Part shown: in pieces, positions 44,666 to 53,200 of the stretch
How positions within the stretch are numbered: position 1 is the stretch's first letter
Layout of the letters: each line of letters starts with the position of its first letter
NCBI GenBank assembly: GCA_965277445.1
Contig: CBDICY010000013.1
Location: 3,782,001-3,846,000 of the forward strand
DNA: 64,000 nucleotides
Direction: 5' to 3'
DNA from: JAFMDF01 sp965277445
GTDB taxonomy: Bacteria; Bacteroidota; Bacteroidia; Chitinophagales; Saprospiraceae
Translations under genes and position numbers: made by a program
Notes under the pieces: model-generated
Told to the model about the DNA's origin: nothing
Seen by the model: the letters and a program-made list of their open reading frames with translations, nothing else
The model's database searches: none

Positions 44666-46561
44666 TTGATACCCCAGAAACAATTACGCTCCTTTTCTTT
44701 CTTATTAATCATGCTTTGGTACACCTCTACCTCTTGCCTTGCTCAATCCACTTGCCCCCTCTGTAATTGTGTAGGCATAGATTTAGGTCTTGGTGGCACA
44801 ACTATAACTGATGTGCATGAATCTGGTGGCGTCATTTATGTGGCTAATCATAGCGGGCTGTCCATTTCTACAGATGGGGGAATGACTTTTGTTAATAAAA
44901 CCAATGGTTTGGGGAATACTTTTGTCAATGGCGTCGAGGTAGTTGGTGGTGTCATCTATGCGGCTACTAATGGCGGGCTGTCCATTTCTATGGATGGAGG
45001 AATGACTTTTGTTAATAAAACCAATGGTTTGGGGAGTACTTTTGTCAATGGCGTCGAGGTAGTTGGTGGCGTCATCTATGCGGCTACTCAAGACGGGCTG
45101 TCCATTTCTACGGATGGGGGAATGACTTTTGTTAATCGGACCCCTGCCAATGGTTTGGGGACTAATATTATCAATGACGTCGAGGTAGTTGGTGGCGTCA
45201 TCTATGCGGCTACTCAAGGCGGGCTGTCCATTTCTACGGATGGGGGAATGACTTTTGTTAATCGGACCTCTGCCAATGGTTTGGGGAGTACTATTGTCAA
45301 TGGCGTCGAGATAGTTGGTGGCGTCATCTATGCGGCTAATCCTGTCGGGCTGTCCATTTCTATGGATGGAGGAATGACTTTTGTTAATAAAACCAATGGT
45401 TTGGGGAGTACTTTTGTCAATGATGTCGAGGTAGTTGGTGGCGTCATCTATGCGGCTACTCAAGGCGGGCTGTCCATTTCTACGGATGGGGGAATGACTT
45501 TTGTTAATAAAACTGTGGCTGACGGGTTATTTAGTCAATTTATTCGAGGCATTTTTATAAACAATAACATCGTTTATACTGCTCATACAATAGACGGAAT
45601 AACCATTTGTGGTCTTGAGGCTCCCAATATTACGGGCAGGGATACGACTATTTGTAATGGACAATCTGTCGATTTAAGTACCTTAATTAATGGAACGCCT
45701 CTCCATACGTTAGAATACGGTAATGGTAACTTTGGTACTTATAATCTAGGGACGACGGCCAGTCAATCGCCTATGAATACCACTACTTTTTTTGTAAGAG
45801 ATTCTAATACCACTACTAGGTGTGTTGATACGGCTAAAATTGTGGTTACTGTAGAAAACCAACCCCTTATTACTGCTAGAGATACCATGACGATGCTTGG
45901 TGAGCCTGTAGACTTAAGCAGTTTACTCAATGAGGGGGTCACCGGCAGTCTAGATTTTGGCTTTACGCTAGGAAATTATGGTCTAGCAAATCCTGTATCT
46001 GCACAAGACACCATGTATATCATTAGAGACTCAGTACAAAATGCAGTAGGTTGTGTAGATACGGCAAAAGTAACCATTACTACCCCTATTTCAAATAGTT
46101 CTTTAGTGGATAAAGACGGGGATGGACAAGCAGATATTGCCGACCCCTGTAATTGTTTTGACCCTGAAAATGTAGTGGTAGAAAATGGTTCGAATCGTTC
46201 GGTCACTTTCTTCCATGATTTTGTGACCATCACCAATGGGGGCGTTGGGCAAACTTGGGTGCTAGCTACCGTCAATTCGGGCGAAGTCCTAATGAATAAT
46301 GGCAGCCCTATTCCTATGAATACTGCCTTGAATGACCTTGGGGGGGGCATTTATCGCCTCGACCTTTGGCATCGACCCGATATTGGATTTAATGCTACTT
46401 TCCGACGATTGAATGATAATGCGACCGAAACGGTAGGTAATAGTTGTGGTGGGAATGCTTGTATTACTATTCCGACTATGAGTGAATGGAGCTTACTGAT
46501 TTTTGGTTTGCTAGTCTTGAATTTGGGCATTTTCTTTGTGCAGCGAAAGCAGCTAATTTGA
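44666..46561 (+). CDS. Exported repeat protein with BNR/propeller-like repeats and IPTL-CTERM tail
   Basis: A 631-residue secreted protein with a signal peptide (hydrophobic about residues 9-26, cleavage near CLAQ). Residues about 53-290 are six tandem 40-43-residue repeats with GVIYAAT-GGLSIS-DGGMTFVN and an Asp-box-like S-DGG-T motif, as in BNR/beta-propeller blades. Two related beta segments follow (ITGRDTTICNGQSVDLSTL and ITARDTMTMLGEPVDLSSL), then a calcium-type DKDGDGQADIADPC. The end, IPTMSEWSLLIFGLLVLN plus a basic tail, is an IPTL-CTERM sorting signal. The start is TTG at 44666; the only nearby ATG would cut the signal. Its role is probably at the cell surface; the ligand is unknown. 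Confidence 0.8.
   Translation: MIPQKQLRSFSFLLIMLWYTSTSCLAQSTCPLCNCVGIDLGLGGTTITDVHESGGVIYVANHSGLSISTDGGMTFVNKTNGLGNTFVNGVEVVGGVIYAATNGGLSISMDGGMTFVNKTNGLGSTFVNGVEVVGGVIYAATQDGLSISTDGGMTFVNRTPANGLGTNIINDVEVVGGVIYAATQGGLSISTDGGMTFVNRTSANGLGSTIVNGVEIVGGVIYAANPVGLSISMDGGMTFVNKTNGLGSTFVNDVEVVGGVIYAATQGGLSISTDGGMTFVNKTVADGLFSQFIRGIFINNNIVYTAHTIDGITICGLEAPNITGRDTTICNGQSVDLSTLINGTPLHTLEYGNGNFGTYNLGTTASQSPMNTTTFFVRDSNTTTRCVDTAKIVVTVENQPLITARDTMTMLGEPVDLSSLLNEGVTGSLDFGFTLGNYGLANPVSAQDTMYIIRDSVQNAVGCVDTAKVTITTPISNSSLVDKDGDGQADIADPCNCFDPENVVVENGSNRSVTFFHDFVTITNGGVGQTWVLATVNSGEVLMNNGSPIPMNTALNDLGGGIYRLDLWHRPDIGFNATFRRLNDNATETVGNSCGGNACITIPTMSEWSLLIFGLLVLNLGIFFVQRKQLI
44828..45515 (+). repeat. Tandem 120/129-bp coding repeats
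   Basis: About six copies of a near-identical unit (three 120-bp, two 129-bp and a partial last copy) encode the propeller-like repeats. DNA identity is very high, including silent positions, so copy number is likely to vary by slippage or recombination. The longer units have a three-residue insert (TPA or TSA before NGLG). Confidence 0.88.
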
Positions 46562-46588
46562 AATACTTTTTTTTGTGAAAAATATAGA

Positions 46589-46616
46589 GGCGTGCATTTT
46601 TGTACGCCTTTTTTGT
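46589..46616 (+). terminator. Rho-independent terminator after the propeller-protein gene
   Basis: GGCGTGCA pairs with TGTACGCC around a TTTT loop and is followed by a T-run, 27 bp after the stop codon. Confidence 0.9.
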
Positions 46617-46863
46617 TGCTGGTCTGTTTAGTCTATGAAACATTTTTGACTTTTGTTCAATTTTACCCAACCCAGTAAAAAGAAAAAGGGAAACTAGCAG
46701 ATAGCACCAAAGGCTTCATTTTTTTAAAACCCACCTATTTTTCCTACCTTTAGCCCATACCAACTTATCCCCCTAATTAAAAGTAAATTGGGATAAGAAA
46801 ACCACTCAAAAAATACCATTTTCCGAAAAATGATTTAATAGCTAACGAATAAATAACCAACTT

Positions 46864-49800
46864 ATGAAGCCCACCACCTATTTAATTTTAGCCTGTCTAG
46901 CATTCTCATTTCTATGTTCGGCACAAAATAAACAGGCAACGCCCAAAATATCCCAAAAGTTATATGAGTCAATGGAGTACCGCAACATTGGCCCATTTCG
47001 AGGAGGAAGGTCAACGACGGTCACAGGCATTCCGAATGATATTTTCACCTATTATATGGGTGCCACAGGTGGCGGCGTATGGAAAACGACCGATGGCGGG
47101 AATACTTGGGATAATATTTCAGATGGTTATTTCAATACGACGGGTATCGGAGATATTACGGTCGCACCATCTGACCCCAATATCATCTATGTTGGTACAG
47201 GGGAGTCGCCTGTTCGAGGGGTAAAGACTTCTCATGGAGATGGGTTGTACAAATCTATGGATGCGGGTAAGACTTGGAAGCATTTGGGCTTGGAAAAGAC
47301 CAGACATATAAGTGATGTATATGTACACCCGAAGAACCCCGATAAGGTCTATGTTGCCGCTCAAGGCAATCCTTGGGGACCTAACGAAGAAAGGGGGGTA
47401 TATTTGTCAGAAGATGGTGGCAAGACTTTTGAAAAAATTCTTTATGTCAATGAAAATTCGGGCATTGTTGATATGACCGTTGACCCTAATAACCCCAATT
47501 TTATGATGGTCGCTTCTTGGGAATTTTGGCGGAAGCCTTGGGTGGTCAATAGTGGCGGCCCCGGTAGTCGTATTTATAAGACGACCGATGGGGGCAAAAA
47601 TTGGAAAGAAATAAAAAAAGGGTTACCTGAATTGAAAGGAAAAATGGGGATTTCCATATCACCAGCCAATCCGAATATCGTCTATATCGCCATTGATGCT
47701 TTGGGCGAAAAAGCGGGGGTTTATCGCTCCGAAAATGCGGGGGAAAGTTTCAAACAAACCACCAATGATGCGACGACTTACGCTCGGTCTTGGTACTACA
47801 TGCACATTATCGCCGACCCTAAGGATGAAGATGAGGTTTGGGTGATGAATAGTTTTGCGATGAAATCAATAGATGGGGGCAAAACCTTTAAAGGCATAAA
47901 AGGCAGCCATGTTGACCATCACGACTTATGGATCAATCCGAATAATAGTAACTATATGGTAAATGCCAACGATGGTGGCGGTTCAGTGACTTTTAATGGC
48001 GGAGACACTTGGTCCACGATGCACAATCAACCTACGGGTCAGTTTTATCGAGTCATTACAGATAATGGGCATCCTTATCGGATCTATTCAGGTCAGCAAG
48101 ATAACAGCAGTATCGTCATTGATAGCCGAGTAATGGATAATGGCATAGGCGAAATGCATTGGGATGTGATTCGTGCGGGAGAATCGTCCACAGTTGGGGT
48201 GGACCCTAATAATCCGAGATTTGTTTATTCCACCTATTTTGCCAGTAATTTTATTGAATGGGACCGAGATATTGACAATACCCGTATGGTGATGCCCTAT
48301 CCTACCAGAGTGACGGGAGAACAGCCAAAAAACTTAAAATATCGAGCCAATTGGAATGGTCCCGTCTTTGTTTCTATTCACAATCCGAATACCATTTATT
48401 ATGGCTCGCAGTACGTCATGAAATCTACTGACCGTGGCGTAACTTGGGAAGTATTAAGTGAAGATTTAACTCGAAATAATAAAGCGCATCAAGGAAAAGG
48501 CGGGCAACCAATTAGTAACGAACAAATAACTGCGGAGAGCTATAATAACCTTTTTAACATAGAGGAATCGCCCCTAAAAGCAGGCGTTATTTGGGTGGGG
48601 TCTGACGATGGATTGGTGCATGTTACCCAAGATGGCGGACAAACATGGACAAATGTAACGCCAAAAGGACTAAAGGAAAGTATCATCAATGTGGTCGAAC
48701 CTTCGCCCCATGACCCTGCAACGGCATATATTGCGGTTACAGGCTATAAGCTGAACGACTTCACGCCTTATATTTTTAAAACAAATGACTACGGTGCTTC
48801 TTGGAAAAAAATAGTGAAGGGCATTCCTGGTGATACCTTTGCCAGAAGCGTACGGGAAGACCCAGACAGAAAAGGACTGCTATACGCTGGGACAGAAACG
48901 GGTGTCTTTGTGTCTTTTAATGATGGGGAATTTTGGTTGCCTTTACAGAATAACCTACCAGAAGTCCCCATTACGGATTTACGAGTCCAACGCAAAGATT
49001 TGGTGGTCGCAACGCAAGGAAGAGCCCTTTGGATATTGGATGATTTGACTCCTTTGCATCAAATTTCAACTGAAGTTGCCAAGGCCGATTACCATTTGTT
49101 TAAACCAAGAGCCACCAATACCGAGCTTTCTGTCGCCTATAGTATTGATGGAGGATATGGTAAAAATCCGCCAAAAGGGGTACAAATTCATTATGTGCTA
49201 AATAAAGAAGTGCCAACAAATACTCCAATGTCCATTGAAATTATGGATAATAACGGAGAAGTGATTCATTCAGAATTCACCAATACAGATCGAACTGGAT
49301 GTGCCGTGGCTATAAAACCTCAATTAAAAAAGGCAATTGGGACGCATCGGTATCAATGGAACATGAAAATTGGGCTGTTCGATTGTTTGAAAGAATTAGC
49401 AACCACTAATAGGGATTTAACGGCCTATAATGCCGCTCCTGGCAATTACAAAGTTCGTTTTACGGTAGGTGATTTCCAGCAAACGCAAGATTTTGACATC
49501 AATATTGACCCTCGCATTGCTAAAAATATTGATAAAGCAGCAGCTGCATATAAAGAACGAGACAATATCTCCAAATCTATTTATGCAGGTGCTATCGAAA
49601 TGGCAAAAGAAGTGAGAAACCTACAGAAAATTAAACAGCAGTTAGATTTCATCTTGGACGTTTCAACTGATGAGCAAATTCAAAAGCAGGGGATACTCCT
49701 TAATCAAACCATTGATGATTGGATGGCCAACATTTTACAAAAAGAAATGCGGACTTTTCAGAGTAATTATATGTTTGAAGCGAGATTATTGATAAAATTC

Positions 49801-49989
49801 AAAGACTTTTTGAATCGTATTGGAAAAGGAAATTTACCTGTTACTAAAGGAACTAAAGAGGTCGCTGCCGATTATTTAGAACAATGGCGTACTTTGAAAT
49901 CTAGTTTGCAAACCATCAAGGACAATGAGGTATCGATCTATAATGACCTTTTGAAAACTGCTGAGTTACCAGCACTATATTGGCCATAA
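46864..49989 (+). CDS. Sortilin/BNR-repeat (VPS10-like) double-propeller exported protein
   Basis: A 1041-residue exported protein with a signal peptide (cleavage near FLCSAQ, about residue 20). Multiple Asp-box repeats occur from about residue 70 to 720 (WKTTDGGNTWDN, YKSMDAGKTWKH, YLSEDGGKTFEK, YKTTDGGKNWKE, HVTQDGGQTWTN), the pattern of WD40/YVTN/BNR and sortilin-Vps10 propellers. The C-terminal third (about 720-1041) has a beta domain (NTPMSIEIMDNNGEVIHS) and a helical end. Such proteins are often labelled glycosyl hydrolases, but no sialidase arginine triad or glycosidase catalytic site is evident, so I do not claim enzyme activity. It is alone, between two terminators, and may bind proteins or glycans outside the cell. 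Confidence 0.85.
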   Translation: MKPTTYLILACLAFSFLCSAQNKQATPKISQKLYESMEYRNIGPFRGGRSTTVTGIPNDIFTYYMGATGGGVWKTTDGGNTWDNISDGYFNTTGIGDITVAPSDPNIIYVGTGESPVRGVKTSHGDGLYKSMDAGKTWKHLGLEKTRHISDVYVHPKNPDKVYVAAQGNPWGPNEERGVYLSEDGGKTFEKILYVNENSGIVDMTVDPNNPNFMMVASWEFWRKPWVVNSGGPGSRIYKTTDGGKNWKEIKKGLPELKGKMGISISPANPNIVYIAIDALGEKAGVYRSENAGESFKQTTNDATTYARSWYYMHIIADPKDEDEVWVMNSFAMKSIDGGKTFKGIKGSHVDHHDLWINPNNSNYMVNANDGGGSVTFNGGDTWSTMHNQPTGQFYRVITDNGHPYRIYSGQQDNSSIVIDSRVMDNGIGEMHWDVIRAGESSTVGVDPNNPRFVYSTYFASNFIEWDRDIDNTRMVMPYPTRVTGEQPKNLKYRANWNGPVFVSIHNPNTIYYGSQYVMKSTDRGVTWEVLSEDLTRNNKAHQGKGGQPISNEQITAESYNNLFNIEESPLKAGVIWVGSDDGLVHVTQDGGQTWTNVTPKGLKESIINVVEPSPHDPATAYIAVTGYKLNDFTPYIFKTNDYGASWKKIVKGIPGDTFARSVREDPDRKGLLYAGTETGVFVSFNDGEFWLPLQNNLPEVPITDLRVQRKDLVVATQGRALWILDDLTPLHQISTEVAKADYHLFKPRATNTELSVAYSIDGGYGKNPPKGVQIHYVLNKEVPTNTPMSIEIMDNNGEVIHSEFTNTDRTGCAVAIKPQLKKAIGTHRYQWNMKIGLFDCLKELATTNRDLTAYNAAPGNYKVRFTVGDFQQTQDFDINIDPRIAKNIDKAAAAYKERDNISKSIYAGAIEMAKEVRNLQKIKQQLDFILDVSTDEQIQKQGILLNQTIDDWMANILQKEMRTFQSNYMFEARLLIKFKDFLNRIGKGNLPVTKGTKEVAADYLEQWRTLKSSLQTIKDNEVSIYNDLLKTAELPALYWP

Positions 49990-50022
49990 TTTATAGTCAT
50001 TAAGGGTGTAGTATACTTTTAG

Positions 50023-50066
50023 AAAAAAACCGCTTGTGTGTTGAATCATAAGCGGCTTTTTTATTT
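50023..50066 (+). terminator. Rho-independent terminator after the BNR-repeat gene
   Basis: CCGCTT (50030-50035) pairs with AAGCGG (50050-50055), extended by A-run/T-run pairing on both sides, followed by CTTTTTTATTTT. It lies 34 bp after the stop codon. The remaining gap to 50310 holds a small palindrome TTGGAAGATTGCATCTTCCAA (about 50103-50124) and no gene I can support. Confidence 0.85.
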
Positions 50067-50310
50067 TGGCGACGCTCATTGGCGCGATAAACAGCTTCAA
50101 TGTTGGAAGATTGCATCTTCCAATCAATATCTTACACGTTTTTACCGTGTCTAACAAAAATTTACTTAAGCAAGAAACGATAACATCATGGAAAATAATA
50201 ATTTTAAGAGTGTAGCAGGTAATTGGTTGACGCCTCCCGATTTTTATAGGGCTAAATCCGATTGCCTTTTGGCGACAATATTAATAGCCGGCTTAGTATC
50301 AATTAAACTA

Positions 50311-50850
50311 CTATACATCTTGAACATATCGAACATAACATCTGTTTTCAGTCAAGATAAGAAACGCGCCTTGAACCTGGTATTCATCCCCACTTCTGGT
50401 ATAAAATTTGTAAATTTTGAAATCCCATGCCGCAGGGTGTCCTCCATTCTGGTCTCCATTAGAATATTGAGTCCAGTATGAACCAAATTCATTAATGTCA
50501 CCAAATCCAATATTTCCATCAGAGGTACCGCAAATACCTCCAAACTTTAGATTTAATCCCGAACCTCCATCTATAGTAATTCCTTTAGCTCCATACTTTC
50601 TAAATAAACCATCATACTCAGTTTGTGTTGGTATATGCCACCCATCTGGCGCCAAACTCTTGGCTTCATTTCCATCATACATTCGACCGTATTTACTACC
50701 ATTACTCTCCTTATGCTCATAACAGACAGAATTAGGAGACTTGTAATTATAATTCTTTGTCATCCATTTTTTGCCATCGCTCATGATTTTCCACGGGTAA
50801 ATCTGACCATCGCGTGGGTCTGTAAAAGTGCCAGTATCACCAATTGCCAT
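50311..50850 (-). CDS. FISUMP-domain protein (Fibrobacter succinogenes major paralogous domain)
   Basis: A 179-residue protein from the ATG at 50850 (MAIGDTGTFTDPRDGQIYPW); an open frame extends 24 codons upstream but with no domain content. The FISUMP pattern is clear: TDPRDGQIYPWKIM, WMTKNYNY, KYGRMYDGNEAKSLAPDGWH, IPTQTEYDGLF, SYWTQYSN and a final RCYVRYVQDV. This domain occurs in surface and secreted proteins of Bacteroidota and Fibrobacteres and has a C-type-lectin-like look, but its function is unknown. No signal peptide is visible, which is unusual. It stands alone between a terminator and a MITE-like element. Confidence 0.8.
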   Translation of the reverse strand: MAIGDTGTFTDPRDGQIYPWKIMSDGKKWMTKNYNYKSPNSVCYEHKESNGSKYGRMYDGNEAKSLAPDGWHIPTQTEYDGLFRKYGAKGITIDGGSGLNLKFGGICGTSDGNIGFGDINEFGSYWTQYSNGDQNGGHPAAWDFKIYKFYTRSGDEYQVQGAFLILTENRCYVRYVQDV

Positions 50851-51060
50851 AATAATTTTTTTTATTGAGTTAATTAAATATTTTGTAGAAATAAGAATTC
50901 TAAGCTCCTTTTCTGCGCACAATTTAAATTAATAATATTAAAAAATTACATTTTTACCTATTGTCTGCTAAAATGGCTAGTATTTATTTTAATAGAATGA
51001 TAAACAATCCTTGACACATTGCTAAATCGAACAGGATGGTTGATTTTCAAAAGGTAACAG

Positions 51061-51335
51061 AGACTGTATCAAAAGACCCGTTTTGAAAAAATCCACCATT
51101 AAAAGTTCTGATTTTTCAAATTGCACAGAATTCCCCTCCTTTGGAGGCAGGGCTGTTAAGTTCTGTTTCACAAGAGGGAGAAATATCGTGCAAAACCTCA
51201 AATTTTGTGCAAAAAATAAATGCTTTAAAATTTGCAAAACAGAACTTAACAGCCCTCCCTTTGGAGGGGGTTAGGGGGAGGGTTTTGAAATATTATTCGG
51301 CTAAAAAATATTTGCCGAATGTTTTGATACAACCC
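51061..51335 (+). repeat. MITE-like element, family B (copy 2)
   Basis: TGTATCAAAA (51065-51074) and TTTTGATACA (51322-51331) mark the ends; the interior has inverse copies of AGGGCTGTTAAGTTCTG and of GCACAAAATTTGAGG-type sequence. It lies between two minus-strand genes. The full-length related copy is 6955-7276 and a shortened one is 23991-24150. No transposase with these ends is seen in the window. Confidence 0.78.
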
Positions 51336-51355
51336 CATCTAATAATCAGGGTACA

Positions 51356-52153
51356 TTACTGCGGATAATAATCAGGTACCTCCAGCCCAGGAAAAATAAT
51401 CCGAAAAGTCTCTGCTCCTGCAAAATTGGGCGCTAATAATCTTTCTCTATGGAATTCCCCACTTGCACCCGCATATTTCCCAGTCCCTCCTAAAATAGCA
51501 CCCGTGAATTTTTGACCTTTAACACCCCATTCAAAAAACATAATGCCGTGGATGGTATCCGTAACCGGTTCTCGCCAATCATTATTATCCCGACAATCTT
51601 TGGAGCGAAAAGCAAAAGTAGCGGTTTGTTCCAAAATAATTTTTCTATCCAATTTATCACATTCTCGAACACTTGCTAGGTAAGCCTCAATTCTTTCTTT
51701 GCTTGATTTTTGAGGAATAATTTTTCGGTCTAAACTCGACGCAATAAAATCTTTGGAAACATTCGTCAAAAAGCGGTTAACCGCTGTAAAGTTGCCAATA
51801 ATTCTTTCTGGATGAGCAGGCACAAAAGTTTCATCGTCGATGTATTTTAAACCGCCAGAAGTTTTAGCAATAAAATCAGGGTCATTCGGATCTAAAGTCA
51901 ATGGGTTGATACAGCATTTACTTTCATCAATCGTCCCTGCGGAGTGCATCGGTCCACCTCCATGCAACATCATTCCGTTTACAGGTAAGTTACTCCCTAC
52001 GTAAGACAACATAGATCTTGGGATAAGGGAAGAAATTAGGGGTAGTCTTGCTAAAATGGCTCTACGTTTGATGCCCGACATGGCCCAGCGTAATTCTCTA
52101 GTTTGATTTTGTGCCATTTTGGTACCGTCGGATATGGTCTCTACTACTAACAT
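51356..52153 (-). CDS. Hypothetical protein with allene-oxide-cyclase/dirigent-like barrel motif
   Basis: A 265-residue protein from the ATG at 52153; an open frame extends ten codons further using TTG, encoded by a palindromic repeat. The C-terminal 100 residues contain TDTIHGIMFFEWGVKGQKFT and GAILGGTGKYAGASGEFHRE, which resemble the GGTGxYxGAxG turn of AOC-barrel/dirigent proteins. The N-terminal half has SMLSYVGSNLPVNGMMLHGG and a CC pair (SKCCINPLTL) that I do not recognise. No signal peptide is evident. AOC-like barrels handle lipophilic cyclising substrates, which would suit the surrounding oxidative genes, but the function is unknown. Confidence 0.55.
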   Translation of the reverse strand: MLVVETISDGTKMAQNQTRELRWAMSGIKRRAILARLPLISSLIPRSMLSYVGSNLPVNGMMLHGGGPMHSAGTIDESKCCINPLTLDPNDPDFIAKTSGGLKYIDDETFVPAHPERIIGNFTAVNRFLTNVSKDFIASSLDRKIIPQKSSKERIEAYLASVRECDKLDRKIILEQTATFAFRSKDCRDNNDWREPVTDTIHGIMFFEWGVKGQKFTGAILGGTGKYAGASGEFHRERLLAPNFAGAETFRIIFPGLEVPDYYPQ

Positions 52154-52160
52154 AAGTTTA

Positions 52161-52248
52161 TGGTTTGATTGTCTGATGGTCAAATTGCCTGATGGCTTGA
52201 TGGTTTACGCCACGTGCGTCAACCATCAAACAGTCAAACAATCAAGCC
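52161..52248. repeat. Palindromic repeat, TTGATTGT type (copy 1)
   Basis: TTTGATTGTCTGATGGTC and GATGGCTTGATGGTTTACGC at the left face the inverse AACCATCAAACAGTC and AATCAAGCCATC at the right. A related hairpin with a similar loop (TTTCACATACGCC) is at 53091-53200. Confidence 0.6.
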
Positions 52249-52286
52249 ATCTTTTTAGGGCGACAGGTAAAAGATTGATAACTCTT

Positions 52287-52432
52287 AGAGGTCAGAAGTC
52301 AGACCATGAGGAATGATAATTCCGACCCCGAAGGGATGGGTAGCTAAATTTTTCTGTCAGAAGTCAGATTGGATACAAGTAAACTATTGATTATCAGGAT
52401 TTTAATTCTGAATTATCTGACATCTGACTTCT
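52287..52432. repeat. Dispersed palindromic repeat, family A (copy 3)
   Basis: AGAGGTCAGAAGTCAGACC at the left, TCAGAAGTCAGAT in the middle and ATCTGACATCTGACTTCTT at the right. It fills the gap between the AOC-like gene and the DUF1330-like gene. Confidence 0.8.
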
Positions 52433-52462
52433 TTTCAAATTATCAATTTTCTTTCTGACGCT

Positions 52463-53086
52463 CTATTGATTAATAAACAATTGAGCAATAAGCCCCAATA
52501 GGAGCAATAAAAAAGCTACATATACCGCTAAACTCCCTAAATTAAGCACAGAAGTTGTAGGAAAAGCAATCGTTTTTTCCATAGCAGCTATTTTGTAATT
52601 ATGAAACTGTTTGAAACTAGGATCTGTAGACATTTTCATCATCACCCGCATGCTTCGATAGCGAACAATTGCACCTGAAGTCCATTCATCCGCATTGGTA
52701 ACCCCCCATCTTTCTACTGCGTCAAACACCGCATTTCCGCTATAAATTGGATAACTACCATGCCTTAATAGAAAGGAAAAAACGTGCTTGGTATAGGTGT
52801 CTAATATTGCCGCGGAAGTCTCCCCTACTTTTTTGCCATTGATTAATTGCGGCGTGTCGTAAAGTTTAATGGCATTGACCATGTATTTGGCTTGTCCGTC
52901 ATCACTTTCCATTAAAGCTTTTATCCTTTTGGTGTCTTTTTCTGGATTTAAAGCTTGGTATTTATTGACGAATATTGCTATTTCATCGGGTGTCAAAGGC
53001 CCTTCAAATGCGCCATGCCAAATAGAAAATAGTAAGTAAAGGAGGCATACTAAACTCCAATTAATGAGGGTTAATTTTTTTTTCAA
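52463..53086 (-). CDS. Membrane-anchored DUF1330-like protein (paralogue 1)
   Basis: I place the start at TTG 53086 (MKKKLTLINW), giving 207 residues with an N-terminal helix (about 7-23) and a C-terminal helix (about 183-203); the longer open frame upstream only translates a TTGATTGT repeat. The middle reads like a dimeric alpha/beta (ferredoxin-like) DUF1330-type domain: PLTPDEIAIFV, MVNAIKLYD, GNAVFDAVERWG, NADEWTSGAIVRYRSMRVMM. The same pattern, with AEEWQISGINRFRSRRDFM, occurs at 59530-60147, so the two are paralogues. No catalytic residues are known. It lies between the AOC-like gene and NMO-C on the minus strand. Confidence 0.6.
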   Translation of the reverse strand: MKKKLTLINWSLVCLLYLLFSIWHGAFEGPLTPDEIAIFVNKYQALNPEKDTKRIKALMESDDGQAKYMVNAIKLYDTPQLINGKKVGETSAAILDTYTKHVFSFLLRHGSYPIYSGNAVFDAVERWGVTNADEWTSGAIVRYRSMRVMMKMSTDPSFKQFHNYKIAAMEKTIAFPTTSVLNLGSLAVYVAFLLLLLGLIAQLFINQ

Positions 53087-53090
53087 AATT

Positions 53091-53200
53091 TGTAGGATTG
53101 TTGAGATTGTTAAGATTGTTAAAATTGTTTGATTGTTGAGATTGTATGTTTGTTTCACATACGCCAACAATCATACAATCAAGCCATCAAACAATCACCT
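53091..53200. repeat. Palindromic repeat, TTGATTGT type (copy 2)
   Basis: GATTGTTAAAATTGTTTGATTG and related units at the left face GCCAACAATCATACAATC and GCCATCAAACAATC at the right. It also supplies the first 14 bp of overlap with the NMO-C stop region, and gives the false N-terminal extension of the neighbouring gene. Confidence 0.6.

Noticed and set aside
44783..45463. Minus-strand open frame of 226 codons opposite the propeller-protein repeats
   Set aside because: It is a shadow produced by tandem repeats whose unit length is a multiple of three; it has no domain and the sense frame has a signal peptide, Asp-box motifs and IPTL-CTERM tail.
44828..45515. Regular repeats resembling a CRISPR array
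   Set aside because: The units are 120-129 bp, in frame and translated, with no distinct spacers and no cas genes nearby.
46864..49989. Annotation of the BNR-repeat protein as a glycosyl hydrolase or sialidase
   Set aside because: Asp boxes alone are structural; I could not find the arginine triad and nucleophile of sialidases.
50188..50481. Plus-strand 97-codon ORF
   Set aside because: Its second half is antisense to the FISUMP gene and the first half has no recognisable motif or promoter.
53087..53170. Longer start for the DUF1330-like protein
   Set aside because: The extra residues (repeated LTILTI-like) come from a TTGATTGT repeat and precede the membrane helix without function.
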